Shown piece after piece: positions 44,912 to 53,721 of a DNA stretch of 64,000 nucleotides (positions within the stretch are counted from its first letter, which is position 1; the number at the start of each line of letters is the position of its first letter). The position numbers and the translations under genes are program-made. The notes below the pieces were generated by a model. That model saw only the letters and a list, made by a program, of their open reading frames with translations. It made no database searches and had not been told where the DNA came from. The DNA comes from Streptomyces fulvoviolaceus (GTDB lineage: Bacteria > Actinomycetota > Actinomycetes > Streptomycetales > Streptomycetaceae). The stretch covers positions 1-64,000 of the forward strand of contig NZ_JOEY01000022.1 of the NCBI RefSeq assembly GCF_000718165.1. Direction: 5' to 3'.

Positions 44912-45493
44912 ATGCAGCCCCTCATCGACAACGCCCGTACGTTCGGACAACGCCCTGAGGAGTTCGCCAAGCTGGCCGAAGGCCAGTCGCCGCAGGTCCT
45001 GTTCATCACCTGCTCCGATTCCCGAGTCGTCCCGGCCCTGATCACGGGCGCCCGCCCCGGCGAGCTCTTCGAGCTGCGCACCGCGGGCAACATCGTCCCG
45101 CCGTACGCCTCCGTGCACCCCACCAGCGAGGCGGCCACCATCGAGTACGCCGTGGAGGTGCTGGGCGTCCGCGACATCGTGGTCTGCGGACACTCGCACT
45201 GCGGCGCCGTCGGCGCCCTCGTCCGCGGCGACGACCTGGACGCCGTACCGGCCGTGCGCGACTGGCTGTCGTCGCACGCCACGCCGCGCCCGACCGGGGC
45301 CGTCGAGGACCCGGCCGTCGCCCAGGGCGTCCAGGCCCACGCGCTGGCGCAGGTGCTGCGGCTGCGCTCGTACCCGTTCATCGAGAAGAAGCTGAAAGAC
45401 CGTCAACTGTCCCTGCACGCCTGGTACTACGAGGTGCACACCGGCGCCGTGCGCGCCCACCGCACCGAGACCGACACGTTCGAGGCCCTGTGA
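44912..45493 (+). CDS. Beta-class carbonic anhydrase
   Basis: A 193-residue beta-carbonic anhydrase interconverting CO2 and bicarbonate. Zinc ligands are Cys34 (in CSDSR, with Asp36 and Arg38 as the catalytic dyad), His94 and Cys97 (GHSHCGA). The AGGAGGAG ribosome site precedes the ATG. Its stop overlaps the start of the SulP gene (GTGA), so enzyme and transporter are translationally coupled, which favours bicarbonate as transport substrate. Confidence 0.96.
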   Translation: MQPLIDNARTFGQRPEEFAKLAEGQSPQVLFITCSDSRVVPALITGARPGELFELRTAGNIVPPYASVHPTSEAATIEYAVEVLGVRDIVVCGHSHCGAVGALVRGDDLDAVPAVRDWLSSHATPRPTGAVEDPAVAQGVQAHALAQVLRLRSYPFIEKKLKDRQLSLHAWYYEVHTGAVRAHRTETDTFEAL

Positions 45494-46956
45494 TCCGGAT
45501 GATGACCAAATACCCTCACCTGCGGCAGGACTTCGCCGCCTCCCTGGTCGTCTTCCTGGTCGCGCTGCCGCTGTGCGTCGGCGTGGCCGTGGCCTCCGGC
45601 GTCCCGGCCGAGCTGGGCTTGGTGACCGGCATCGTCGGCGGGCTCATCACCGGTCTGATGCGCGGCAGCAGCCTCCAGGTCTCCGGGCCGGCGGCGGGCC
45701 TGACCGTGCTGGTCTTCGAGGCCGTCCAGGAGTACGGCCTCCCCGTCCTCGGAGTCGTCGTCCTCGCGACCGGCGTCCTCCAGATCCTCATGGGCACCCT
45801 GAAGCTGGGGCGCTACTTCCGGGCCATCTCGGTCTCCGTCGTCGAGGGCATGCTGGCCGGAATCGGGCTCGTCCTGATCGCCGGACAGCTGTACGCGGCC
45901 GCGGACGCCAAGGCCCCGGCCTCCGGGCTCGGCAAAATAGCGGGACTGCCCGGCGCTCTCGCCGACGCCGTCCAGGACACCGGGGCGCTGGCCTCGCTCT
46001 GCCTCGGCGCCGGCACCATCGCCGTACTCGTGCTGTGGAAGCGGATGCCGAAGCAGCTGCGCACGGTTCCGGGTCCGCTGGCCGCCGTAGGTCTCGCGAC
46101 CCTCGTCGCGCTGGTGTTCTCGCTGCCGGTCGCGACCGTCGAGGTGCAAGGGCTGCTGGGCTCCATCCAGCCGCCGTCGATGGACGCGTTCGGTGAACTC
46201 GCCAGTGTCGGCGTGCTCGCCACGATCGTCGCGTTCACGCTGATCGCGTCCGCCGAGTCGCTGTTCAGCGCGGCGGCCGTGGACCGGCTGCACGACGGAC
46301 CGCGCACCGAGTACGACAAGGAACTGGTCGCGCAGGGCGCGGGCAACGCGATCTGCGGTGTGCTCGGCGCGCTGCCGATGACCGCGGTGATCGTGCGCAG
46401 TGCGGCGAACGTCCAGGCGGGCGCGCGGACGAAGGCGTCCCGTGTGCTGCACGGCGTGTGGCTGCTGCTGTTCGCGGCCCTGCTGCCGTCCGTGCTCGCG
46501 TACATCCCGATCCCGGCCCTGGCCGGCATCCTGGTGCACGCCGGCGCCAAGCTCATCCCCGTCCGGGAGATCGTGGCGCTGTGGCGCGAGCACCGCGGCG
46601 AGGCGCTGATCCTGGTCGTCACCGCCGTGTCCATCGTCGCGGTCAGCATGTTCGAGGGCGTGCTCATCGGTCTCGCGCTGGCGGTCGCCAAGACCGCCTG
46701 GGAGGCCTCGCACCTCAAGCTGGAGGTCATAGACAAGGGCGCCGGCCCCGTCCAGGCGTACCTGTCGGGCAACGCGACCTTCCTCAGGCTGCCGAAGATC
46801 CTCGACAGCCTGGAGGCGCTGCCCCAGGACCGACCCGTCGAGCTGGACCTGTCCGGCTTGCACCACCTGGACCACGCCTGCCGTACGGCGCTCGAGAACT
46901 GGGCCCAGCGGCACAGCGCGGTCGGCACCGAGCCGGTGCGGGTGACGGCGGAGTAG
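45490..46956 (+). CDS. SulP-family anion transporter, probable bicarbonate or sulfate carrier
   Basis: A 488-residue SulP/SLC26 protein with about 10-12 membrane helices (FAASLVVFLVALPLCVGVAV, VSGPAAGLTVLVFEAV, GALPMTAVIVRSAANVQAGA) and a short C-terminal STAS-like region ending near LDLSGLHHLDHACRTAL. GTG start overlaps the carbonic anhydrase stop. Coupling to that enzyme suggests a bicarbonate role, as for BicA-type SulPs. Sulfate transport cannot be excluded. Confidence 0.93.
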   Translation: MIRMMTKYPHLRQDFAASLVVFLVALPLCVGVAVASGVPAELGLVTGIVGGLITGLMRGSSLQVSGPAAGLTVLVFEAVQEYGLPVLGVVVLATGVLQILMGTLKLGRYFRAISVSVVEGMLAGIGLVLIAGQLYAAADAKAPASGLGKIAGLPGALADAVQDTGALASLCLGAGTIAVLVLWKRMPKQLRTVPGPLAAVGLATLVALVFSLPVATVEVQGLLGSIQPPSMDAFGELASVGVLATIVAFTLIASAESLFSAAAVDRLHDGPRTEYDKELVAQGAGNAICGVLGALPMTAVIVRSAANVQAGARTKASRVLHGVWLLLFAALLPSVLAYIPIPALAGILVHAGAKLIPVREIVALWREHRGEALILVVTAVSIVAVSMFEGVLIGLALAVAKTAWEASHLKLEVIDKGAGPVQAYLSGNATFLRLPKILDSLEALPQDRPVELDLSGLHHLDHACRTALENWAQRHSAVGTEPVRVTAE

Positions 46957-46967
46957 TGCTCTCCCCG

Positions 46968-47006
46968 GTGGCTGGTCCGGGCCCGTCGTGGCCCCGGACC
47001 AGCCAC
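46968..47006 (+). terminator. Strong hairpin terminator after the SulP gene
   Basis: A 14-base perfect stem (GTGGCTGGTCCGGG at 46968-46981 pairing with 46993-47006) and an 11-base loop, 12 bases past the SulP stop. No clear T-run, as usual in Streptomyces. It separates the transporter unit from the band-7 gene. Confidence 0.75.
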
Positions 47007-47060
47007 TGGGCATATCGTTACAGGAGCAGACATAGCGGACCTCTCGACGAGGAGGCCGGG

Positions 47061-47846
47061 ATGCTCCAGGAGCTGTTGACGGTGGTCGTGGCAGTCGGTT
47101 CCGCGGGGGTCGTCTACGTCGCCGCGGCGGCGCGGGTCATCAAGCAGTACGAGCGCGGGGTGGTCCTCCGGTTCGGGCGGCTCGCGGGTGACGTACGGGC
47201 GCCCGGATTCACGATGATCGTCCCGTTGGTGGACCGGCTGAACAAAGTGAACATGCAGATCGTCACGATGCCGGTGCCGGCCCAGGAGGGCATCACCCGC
47301 GACAACGTGACCGTGCGGGTGGACGCCGTCGTGTACTTCAGGGTCATCGACGCGGCCAACGCGCTCATCAAGGTCGAGGACTACAAGTTCGCCGTCTCCC
47401 AGATGGCGCAGACCTCCCTGCGCTCGATCATCGGGAAGAGCGATCTGGACGACCTGCTGTCCAACCGCGAGCAGCTCAACCAGGGCCTGGAGCTGATGAT
47501 CGACAGCCCGGCCGTCGGCTGGGGCGTACAGGTGGACCGGGTGGAGATCAAGGACGTCTCGCTGCCGGACACGATGAAGCGCTCGATGGCCCGGCAGGCC
47601 GAGGCCGACCGGGAGCGGCGGGCCCGGATCATCAACGCCGACGCCGAACTCCAGGCCTCCAAGAAGCTCGCCGAGGCCGCACAGCAGATGCAGGACACTC
47701 CCTCGGCACTCCAGCTGCGGCTGCTCCAGACCATCGTGGCGGTCGCCGCCGAGAAGAACTCGACGCTCGTCCTGCCCTTCCCCGTGGAGCTGCTGCGTTT
47801 CCTGGAAAGGGCGGATCAGCCGCAGGAACACCCGGCCGACAAGTAA
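47061..47846 (+). CDS. SPFH/Band-7 (slipin-like) membrane protein
   Basis: A 261-residue slipin/stomatin-like protein. One N-terminal helix (ELLTVVVAVGSAGVVYVAAA) is followed by the SPFH domain (RVIKQYERGVVLRFGRLAGD, VDAVVYFRVIDAANALIKVE, QTSLRSIIGKSDLDDLLSNR) and a coiled-coil with Ala/Gln-rich sequence near EAAQQMQDTPSALQLR. GAGGAGG lies upstream of ATG 47061. These proteins form oligomeric membrane platforms. The NfeD partner often found nearby is not seen here. Confidence 0.95.
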   Translation: MLQELLTVVVAVGSAGVVYVAAAARVIKQYERGVVLRFGRLAGDVRAPGFTMIVPLVDRLNKVNMQIVTMPVPAQEGITRDNVTVRVDAVVYFRVIDAANALIKVEDYKFAVSQMAQTSLRSIIGKSDLDDLLSNREQLNQGLELMIDSPAVGWGVQVDRVEIKDVSLPDTMKRSMARQAEADRERRARIINADAELQASKKLAEAAQQMQDTPSALQLRLLQTIVAVAAEKNSTLVLPFPVELLRFLERADQPQEHPADK

Positions 47847-47957
47847 CCGCCGCATGACACGTGCTACGCGCGTGGTTCCCGGAGCCGGACCCAGGTGATA
47901 GACACAGCGGGTTCACAGGTTCGCAGTCCTGTCCGCCAGCAGGAAGGTTTTCCCGTC

Positions 47958-49325
47958 ATGTCTGCAACACGACGACAACTCCTCGCCCGCTCCGGCGCCC
48001 TGGGCGTGGGAATCGCCTTCACCGGGGCCCTCTCCGAACTCTTCGCGGGCACCGCCGCCGCCCAGTCCCTGGGCCACACCGGCTACGGCCCCCTGGTCGC
48101 CGACCCGAACGGCCTGCTCGACCTGCCGGAAGGCTTCCACTACAAGGTCCTCTCCCGCGAGGGCGACCAGCTCCGCTCGAAGGAGGGCAAGGTCCCCTCC
48201 AACCACGACGGCATGACCGCCCTCCCCGGCAGACACGGTCGCGTCCACCTCGTCCGCAACCACGAGAACCGTCCCACGGCGGCGATCCCGGTCCCGACCA
48301 TCGAGGGCCTCACCTACGACCCCACAGGCAAGGGCGGCTGTACGACCCTGACCCTGGACTCCCGCAACAACGTGCTGTCCGAGCGGGTCGCCATCGCCGG
48401 TACGGCCGTCAACTGCGCGGGCGGGCCCACACCTTGGGGCACCTGGCTGACCTGCGAGGAGACCGAGGACAAGGCCGGCACCAACGGCTACACCAAGGAC
48501 CACGGCTTCATCTTCGAGGTCGACCCGGCCGACCCGCACCGCTCGGGGGCCGTACCGCTGACCGCGATGGGCCGCTTCCAGCACGAGGCGATCGCGATCG
48601 ACCCGAAGCGCGGGATCGTCTACGAGACCGAGGACGCCTTCCTCAAGCCCTTCGGCCTCTTCTACCGCTTCCTGCCCAACAGGCCCCAGGGCGGCCTCGG
48701 TTCACTGCGCGCGGGCGGGAAGCTGCAGGCGATGCGCGTGCCCGGCGTACCGGACCTGTCCTCGATCCAGGAGACGGGCGCCTGCTTCGAGGGCGTCGAG
48801 TGGGTCGACGTACCGGACGCGCTCGCCACCGAAACCCCCATCCGGCTGCAGGACTTCGGCCCGAAGGGCATCACGCACGCCCAGAAGCTGGAGGGCTGCT
48901 ACTGGGGCGGGCAGTGCGTCTACTTCGTGTCGTCCTTCGCGCACAGCGCCGAGGGCTCCGCGGCCGACCACTTCGGGCAGATCTGGCGCTACGACCCCTC
49001 GTCGCGCCGTCTGACCCTGGTGATCGTCTTCGGCCCCGACACCGACATCCAGCTCCCCGGCGAGTCCCCGGACAACATCTGCCTCGCCCCCAGCGGCGGT
49101 CTCATGGTCTGCGAGGACGGCAACGGCGCCCAGCACGTCTACGGCGTGACGAGGCACGGCGAGGTCTACGCCATGGCCCGCGGCCGGCAGAACATCGGAA
49201 CCCCCGAGGCCCCGGAGTGGGGCGAGTTCGCCGGCGTCACCTTCTCCCCGGACGGCGGGACGATGTACGTCAACTGCTACACGCCCGGGACGACGTTCGC
49301 GGTGACGGGGCCGTGGCGCCGGTAG
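47958..49325 (+). CDS. Tat-exported PhoX/DUF839-like protein
   Basis: A 455-residue exported protein. The start ATRRQLLARSGALGVGIAF is a Tat-type signal, with cleavage likely near AAAQS. The mature part is a PhoX/DUF839 beta-propeller (LPEGFHYKVLSREGDQL, HLVRNHENRP, WGTWLTCEETED, PDNICLAPSGGLMVCEDGNG). PhoX enzymes are Ca/Fe phosphatases with the cofactor acidic residues spread over the blades. It is shorter than the longest PhoX members. ATG 47958 is chosen because upstream codons are not signal-like. Confidence 0.9.
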   Translation: MSATRRQLLARSGALGVGIAFTGALSELFAGTAAAQSLGHTGYGPLVADPNGLLDLPEGFHYKVLSREGDQLRSKEGKVPSNHDGMTALPGRHGRVHLVRNHENRPTAAIPVPTIEGLTYDPTGKGGCTTLTLDSRNNVLSERVAIAGTAVNCAGGPTPWGTWLTCEETEDKAGTNGYTKDHGFIFEVDPADPHRSGAVPLTAMGRFQHEAIAIDPKRGIVYETEDAFLKPFGLFYRFLPNRPQGGLGSLRAGGKLQAMRVPGVPDLSSIQETGACFEGVEWVDVPDALATETPIRLQDFGPKGITHAQKLEGCYWGGQCVYFVSSFAHSAEGSAADHFGQIWRYDPSSRRLTLVIVFGPDTDIQLPGESPDNICLAPSGGLMVCEDGNGAQHVYGVTRHGEVYAMARGRQNIGTPEAPEWGEFAGVTFSPDGGTMYVNCYTPGTTFAVTGPWRR

Positions 49326-49329
49326 GCAC

Positions 49330-50041
49330 TCAGAGGGTGTCGAGGAAGGACCGTAAGGCGGCAGCGAACGCGTCGGGTGCAGCCGTATAGACAAGGTGGT
49401 CGGCGTCGAGCCCGGCCGACACGGTGCCGGGCCGGCGCTCGACCATGGCGGCGACCGGTTCGGCCGGGATGCCCCCTTGGTGCCGTGGACCAGCAGGGCC
49501 GGGCAGGAGGTCGCCGTCCAGTCGGCCCAGTGGTCGCCGTGCACCCGGTCCTCGGAGTCGTACATCTCCTGTGAGTGGAAGGGCAGTCGCCGACTGCCGT
49601 CGGAGTTCTCCCGCAGCCAGCCGGTCGGAGAAGTACGGCGCAGCCGGGCCGAAGCCCGCGAGGAGCGCGTCGCGGGTGGGTGCCTCGTAGGGCAGCCCGC
49701 TCGGGATGGCGGGCGGTGAACCGACAGGCGTTGACGGCCCCGAGGGAGCGACCGAACAGGACGCCCCGGGCCGGCCCAAGGTGGTCCAGGAGGGCCAGGA
49801 CGTCGGCGACGTAGCCCTCGCGTGAGTAGTCGGCGGCGCTGTCGGACTCCCCGTGCCCGCGCTGGTCCGGAGCGATCGGCCGCCACTCGGGACTCAGCGC
49901 GGGGGCGAGGCGGGCGAAGGTGGCGCCCTCGGGCAGATGGCTGTGCAGCGCTACCAGCGGGCGGCCGGTGCCACCGAAGTCGAGGTAGGACAACCGGCGC
50001 CCGTCGATGGAGAGTTCGGCCCGGACGGCCTGATGAGCCAG
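49330..50041 (-). pseudogene. Alpha/beta hydrolase with three frameshifts
   Basis: One hydrolase is spread over three frames: LSIDGRRLSYLDFGGTG to FGRSLGAVNACRFTARHPE (nucleophile elbow present), then PYEAPTRDALLAGFGPAAPY, then FHSQEMYDSEDRVHGDHWAD and CPALLVHGTKG, then a switch back to GIPAEPVAAMVERRPGTVSA and a final DAFAAALRSFLDTL. Shifts fall near 49690, 49610 and 49475. The start also reads CTG (50039-50041). Three separate indels make true decay more likely than one sequencing error, though an indel-prone assembly is possible. Confidence 0.82.
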
Positions 50042-50202
50042 TGGCTCACCGACCCGGACCGCTCCCCCGCCGGCGGCGACGTCGTGGCCGGGCCGCGGGC
50101 GCCGGCCCGCACGATCGGCTGGCACCGCCCAACCCGTGCGGTGGCTGGCGGAGCCCGGGCCCGCGGCGCACGATCGAGGGACCGGACCGGAAGGGGCGCA
50201 CC

Positions 50203-51072
50203 GTGGCCGAGAGCGGCGCGAAGCACAAGAAGGCCGAGGACCTCCGCGAACTGCTGCGCGTGGCCGAGGGCGGGCCCGTCGACCTAACCGCGTACGACAC
50301 CCGGGCGGCCCCCGGCGGCCCGGAGGACAGGTCCGCCGCGCTGACGGCCGTGACCAAACTCGGCACGGACCTCGCCGACCTGCAGGAACGCCTGTTCGCG
50401 GCGAGCACGGCCGGCGACCGGCGCCGGGTGCTGCTGGTCCTGCAGGGCATGGACACCAGCGGCAAGGGCGGCACGATCAAGCACGTCATCGGCTTCTGCA
50501 ATCCCTCCGGCTGCCGCGTGCGGGCGTTCAAGGCACCCACCCCCGAGGAGCGGGCGCACCCCTTCCTGTGGCGCATCGAGCAGGCCCTCCCGCACCCCGG
50601 CGAGCTGGGCATCTTCGACCGCTCTCACTACGAGGACGTCCTCGTCGCCCGCGTCCGCGAGCTCGCTCCACGCGACGAGATCGAGCGCCGCTACGCCGAG
50701 ATCAACCGCTTCGAGCAGTCCCTCGCCGACGACGGGACGACCGTGATCAAGTGCTTCCTGCACATCTCCTACGAGGAGCAGCGGAGCCGACTCCTCAAAC
50801 GCCTCGACCGCCCGGACAAGCACTGGAAGTTCAGCCCGTCCGACATCGACGACCGCGCGCTGTGGCCCGCGTTCCAGAAGGCGTACGAGATCGCCCTGGA
50901 GCGCTGCTCGACGCCGTCCGCCCCCTGGTACGTCATCCCGGGCGACCGCAAGTGGTACCGGAACTGGGTGGTGGGCCGGTTGCTCGTGGAGCATCTGAGG
51001 GCCTTGGACCCGCAGTACCCGAAGGCGGACTTCGACGTGGAGGAGTGCCGCGCACGGCTGCTGAGCGGGTGA
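50203..51072 (+). CDS. ppk2: Polyphosphate kinase 2 family protein
   Basis: A 289-residue PPK2. Walker A is GMDTSGKGG (82-90), Walker B region FDRSHYEDV (138-146), lid module with RLLKRLDRPDKHWKFSPSD and late DRKWYRNW. PPK2 transfers phosphate between polyphosphate and nucleotides; GMDTSGKGG with one domain matches class I or III. The GTG at 50203 follows GGAAGGGG. Divergent from the broken hydrolase. Confidence 0.95.
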   Translation: MAESGAKHKKAEDLRELLRVAEGGPVDLTAYDTRAAPGGPEDRSAALTAVTKLGTDLADLQERLFAASTAGDRRRVLLVLQGMDTSGKGGTIKHVIGFCNPSGCRVRAFKAPTPEERAHPFLWRIEQALPHPGELGIFDRSHYEDVLVARVRELAPRDEIERRYAEINRFEQSLADDGTTVIKCFLHISYEEQRSRLLKRLDRPDKHWKFSPSDIDDRALWPAFQKAYEIALERCSTPSAPWYVIPGDRKWYRNWVVGRLLVEHLRALDPQYPKADFDVEECRARLLSG

Positions 51073-51125
51073 CTCCGCAGCCACGTTCGACCCATATGTG
51101 AGATAAGCCGCCATATGTTCGTACG

Positions 51126-51944
51126 GTGATCACTCTCGTACGACGCGTCATCACCGTCTGCGCCCTGGGCGCCGCCCTCGCCGCCTGCGGCACCGCCCAG
51201 GCCCCCCAAGCCCCCCGGCCCGCACCTTCCGCGGCCCCCTCCCGGCCCCCGACCCTCGCCCCCGGCCCCGCCGGTCTGACCCCCGTCTTCAAGAACGGCT
51301 CCCGGACGCACGGCAAGACCGTCGCGCTCACCTTCGACGCCGACATGACCGCCGACCAGGGGGCACGGGCCGCGGCGGGCGAGCGGTTCGACAATCCGGG
51401 GCTGATCTCGGCGCTGCGGGCGCTCAAGGTGCCGTCCACCGTGTTCATGACGGGGCGATGGGCCGAGGAGTACCCGGCCCAGGCCCGGTCCATCGGGCGG
51501 GATCCGCTCTTCGAGGTCGCCAACCACTCGTACAGCCACTACGCCTTCACCGACGACTGCTACGGGCTGCCGACCGTCTCCGGGGACCGGATGCGGACGG
51601 ATGTGGAGCGGGCGTACGCCGCCTTCCGGAAGGCGGGGGTGCCGGACCCGATGCCGTACTTCCGCTTCCCCGGCGGGTGTTACGACCGGCGGGCCCTGAA
51701 GGCGCTCACTCCGACCGGCGTCACCGCCGTGCAGTGGGACGTGGTGAGCGGGGACGCGTTCGCGACGGACGCGGACGCGGTGGCCCGGGAGGTGCTGGAC
51801 GGAGTGCGGCCGGGGTCGGTCGTCGTCATGCACTGCACGCGGAGTGCGGCGCCGACGACCGAGCGGGCCGTGCGCACCGTCGTGCCCGAGCTGCGCCGGC
51901 AGGGCTACCGGTTCGTGAAGGTGTCCGAGCTCATCGGGTCCTAG
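51126..51944 (+). CDS. Polysaccharide deacetylase-like (NodB) lipoprotein
   Basis: A 272-residue lipoprotein with lipobox ALAAC, a Pro-rich linker and a NodB domain. The first metal motif reads TFDADMT where the family has TFDDG. NHSYSHYAFTD (HxxxH metal pair), YFRFPGGCYD and VVMHCTRSAAPTT follow. The changed first motif keeps the first Asp but moves the second, and MHC replaces the usual LHD, so activity may be altered. The GTG start lies directly after an AT-rich stretch and may be leaderless. Peptidoglycan or chitin deacetylation is a guess. Confidence 0.85.
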   Translation: MITLVRRVITVCALGAALAACGTAQAPQAPRPAPSAAPSRPPTLAPGPAGLTPVFKNGSRTHGKTVALTFDADMTADQGARAAAGERFDNPGLISALRALKVPSTVFMTGRWAEEYPAQARSIGRDPLFEVANHSYSHYAFTDDCYGLPTVSGDRMRTDVERAYAAFRKAGVPDPMPYFRFPGGCYDRRALKALTPTGVTAVQWDVVSGDAFATDADAVAREVLDGVRPGSVVVMHCTRSAAPTTERAVRTVVPELRRQGYRFVKVSELIGS

Positions 51945-51953
51945 GCTGGAGGC

Positions 51954-52082
51954 ATGAGCGAGGAGTACGCGGAGTGTGTGCTGTGCCGGGAGCCGACGGA
52001 GTACCCGGAGTCGTACAAGGGCATCACGCTGTGCCCGGTGTGCGAGTGGCAGGAAGCCCAGCGCACGGCCTGCTCAGGGTGA
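51954..52082 (+). CDS. 42-residue zinc-ribbon miniprotein
   Basis: A very small gene with a good GGAGG and ATG: MSEEYAECVLCREPTEYPES leading to TLCPVCEWQEAQ and a TGA at 52080-52082. Cys8/Cys11 and Cys27/Cys30 form CxxC...CxxC, a typical zinc knuckle, on a Glu-rich frame. It begins 10 bases after the deacetylase stop and its end overlaps the convergent ABC membrane gene by 9 bases. Function unknown; perhaps a protein- or nucleic-acid-binding factor. Confidence 0.72.
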   Translation: MSEEYAECVLCREPTEYPESYKGITLCPVCEWQEAQRTACSG

Positions 52083-52745
52083 CCTGCGGGAGGTGAGCGC
52101 GCAGGCCACGGCGATGGCGGCGGTCGCCAGCACGGCGGCCCCGGCCAGCGGCAGCAGCGGGAAGTCGACCTTGGCCGACTGCGAGCCGGTCACCAGGCCG
52201 CTGATCGCCGCCTGCGCCGGAGAGCCCGACACCACCAGCGAGAGCAGCGCCGCGAGCAGCAGCGCGGGGACCGCCCGGCCGGTCGAGCGCAGCAGCGGCC
52301 AGGTGGTGAGCGCACCGACGGCCGTGCCCAGCAGGGCGCAGGCCAGCGCGGCGAGCAGCCCGGCCGCGGCCGCCGGCAGCGGCGGCACCCGGGTCTGGTG
52401 GTCCGAACTCACCGGGTCGGTGATCCACGCCACCACGACGGTCGCGACCGTGCCGAGCGCCACGGCCGCACCCAGTGCCACCAGCAGCCGGGCCAGATGT
52501 GCGCGCCCGGGCCCCACCGCCGCGGCCACGCAGGCCCGGGCCGCGGGCGGCTCGCCCGTGACGCAGATCCGTACCAGCCAGCCGGCGACGGGCAGCAGCG
52601 CGGCGGCCGCGTAGCCGAGCGAGTCCAGCACCGGCTGGCCGCCCTGGACGCCGACGCCCAGGAAGACGGCGTAGAGGATGAACGGCGGCAGCCAGCGCTG
52701 GGAGCGCACGAGGAGGGCGGCCTGGTAGCGGAGGAGGGCGGTCAT
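52074..52745 (-). CDS. ABC transporter membrane protein
   Basis: A 223-residue membrane protein with about six helices (PPFILYAVFLGVGVQGGQPV, LGYAAAALLPVAGWLVRICV, AAAVLATAAIAVACALTS). ATG 52745 overlaps the stop of the upstream ATPase gene by 4 bases, so the two form one exporter. Arg/His-rich loops are cytoplasmic. No solute-binding protein is nearby, fitting an ABC-2-like exporter. Substrate unknown. Confidence 0.83.
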   Translation of the reverse strand: MTALLRYQAALLVRSQRWLPPFILYAVFLGVGVQGGQPVLDSLGYAAAALLPVAGWLVRICVTGEPPAARACVAAAVGPGRAHLARLLVALGAAVALGTVATVVVAWITDPVSSDHQTRVPPLPAAAAGLLAALACALLGTAVGALTTWPLLRSTGRAVPALLLAALLSLVVSGSPAQAAISGLVTGSQSAKVDFPLLPLAGAAVLATAAIAVACALTSRRSP

Positions 52746-53626
52746 GCCTGGCCTTCCTGGTCGGGAGACCGGTCGAGAGGGGTGTCGGCGCGGGTCACAC
52801 TCACCACGTGCCATGGCGGGCGGGCCGTGAGCAGGGTGCGGAGCAGAACGTCCGAGTGGGAGGCGGGGACGGTGAGCCGGTACGTACCCGGGGTGATCTC
52901 CTCGACCGAGGCGAGGGGGAGCTCGGGCAGTCGCCCTCCGGGCGGGCCCTGCACTTCGACGACGACATGCGGGCCGGACGGCGAAGTCGCCTTGTCCGTA
53001 CGACGGTTGAGGGTCCCCTCGTGCACGGTGTACGTCGCGTCGGGCACCCCCGCCAGGCGGCTCGGGTCGTGGTCGACGAACACCACGGCGGCTCCGGCTT
53101 CGGTGCGTTCGGCGACGGCACGCTCCAGTTCGGACCGGGCGGCGGTGTCCAGACCGGTCCAGGCCTCGTCGAGGACGAGCAGCTCGGGTTCGGCGAGCAA
53201 CGCCTGCGCGACGGCGACCTTCTGGCTGCTGCCCTTCGACAGCTGTGCCATCGGTGTATCGGCGTAGGCGGCGGCACCGAAGCGGTCCAGCCACTCGCCT
53301 GCGGCGCGCTCGGCGCTCGTACGGGACAGGCCGTGGACGGCGCCGAGGTGGGTGAGGTAGCCGGCCGGGGTGAAGGGGAGGGCCGACGGGAAGCGTTCGG
53401 GGACGTAGGCCGTGTGGGGACGGCCGGTGATGCGGCCCTCCGTCGGGGCGTCGATGCCGGCGAGCAGGCGGAGGAGGGTGGATTTTCCTGTGCCGTTGGT
53501 TCCTTCTATGCGGGTCAGGGTGCCCGGGGCTATGACCAGGTTGACGTCGCGTAACACCCAGGGGCCGCGCAGGCCGTAGCGGCGGCCTATGTTGTCCAGC
53601 CGTAGATCGCGTTCCATGTGGGTCAT
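52742..53626 (-). CDS. ABC transporter ATP-binding protein
   Basis: A roughly 294-residue ATPase. Walker A EGTNGTGKST, signature LSKGSSQKVAVAQALLAEPE and Walker B LLVLDEAWTGLD, then an H-loop VFVDHDPS. The signature LSKGS departs slightly from LSGGQ. It has a C-terminal extension of about 90 residues. It works with the membrane protein encoded downstream. ATG 53626 is chosen, with 53617 possible; neither has a strong ribosome site. Confidence 0.92.
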   Translation of the reverse strand: MTHMERDLRLDNIGRRYGLRGPWVLRDVNLVIAPGTLTRIEGTNGTGKSTLLRLLAGIDAPTEGRITGRPHTAYVPERFPSALPFTPAGYLTHLGAVHGLSRTSAERAAGEWLDRFGAAAYADTPMAQLSKGSSQKVAVAQALLAEPELLVLDEAWTGLDTAARSELERAVAERTEAGAAVVFVDHDPSRLAGVPDATYTVHEGTLNRRTDKATSPSGPHVVVEVQGPPGGRLPELPLASVEEITPGTYRLTVPASHSDVLLRTLLTARPPWHVVSVTRADTPLDRSPDQEGQA

Positions 53627-53642
53627 GATGTCGTGGGGCGGC

Positions 53643-53712
53643 TGCGGGTTGCCTGTGGCTGGTGGCGCCCCGCGGCGGAGCCGCACATGTCACAGCCCCG
53701 CGCCCCTTAAGG
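53643..53712 (-). repeat. Interspersed palindromic repeat, copy 7 (long form, inverted)
   Basis: TGCGGGTTGCCTGTGGCTGG is followed by TGGCGCCCCGCGGCGGAGCC and GCCCCGCGCCCCTT, ending about 9 bases before the GTG start of the Pth2-like gene. The repeat therefore occupies its promoter or leader region. Confidence 0.8.
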
Positions 53713-53721
53713 TTGGCTGAC

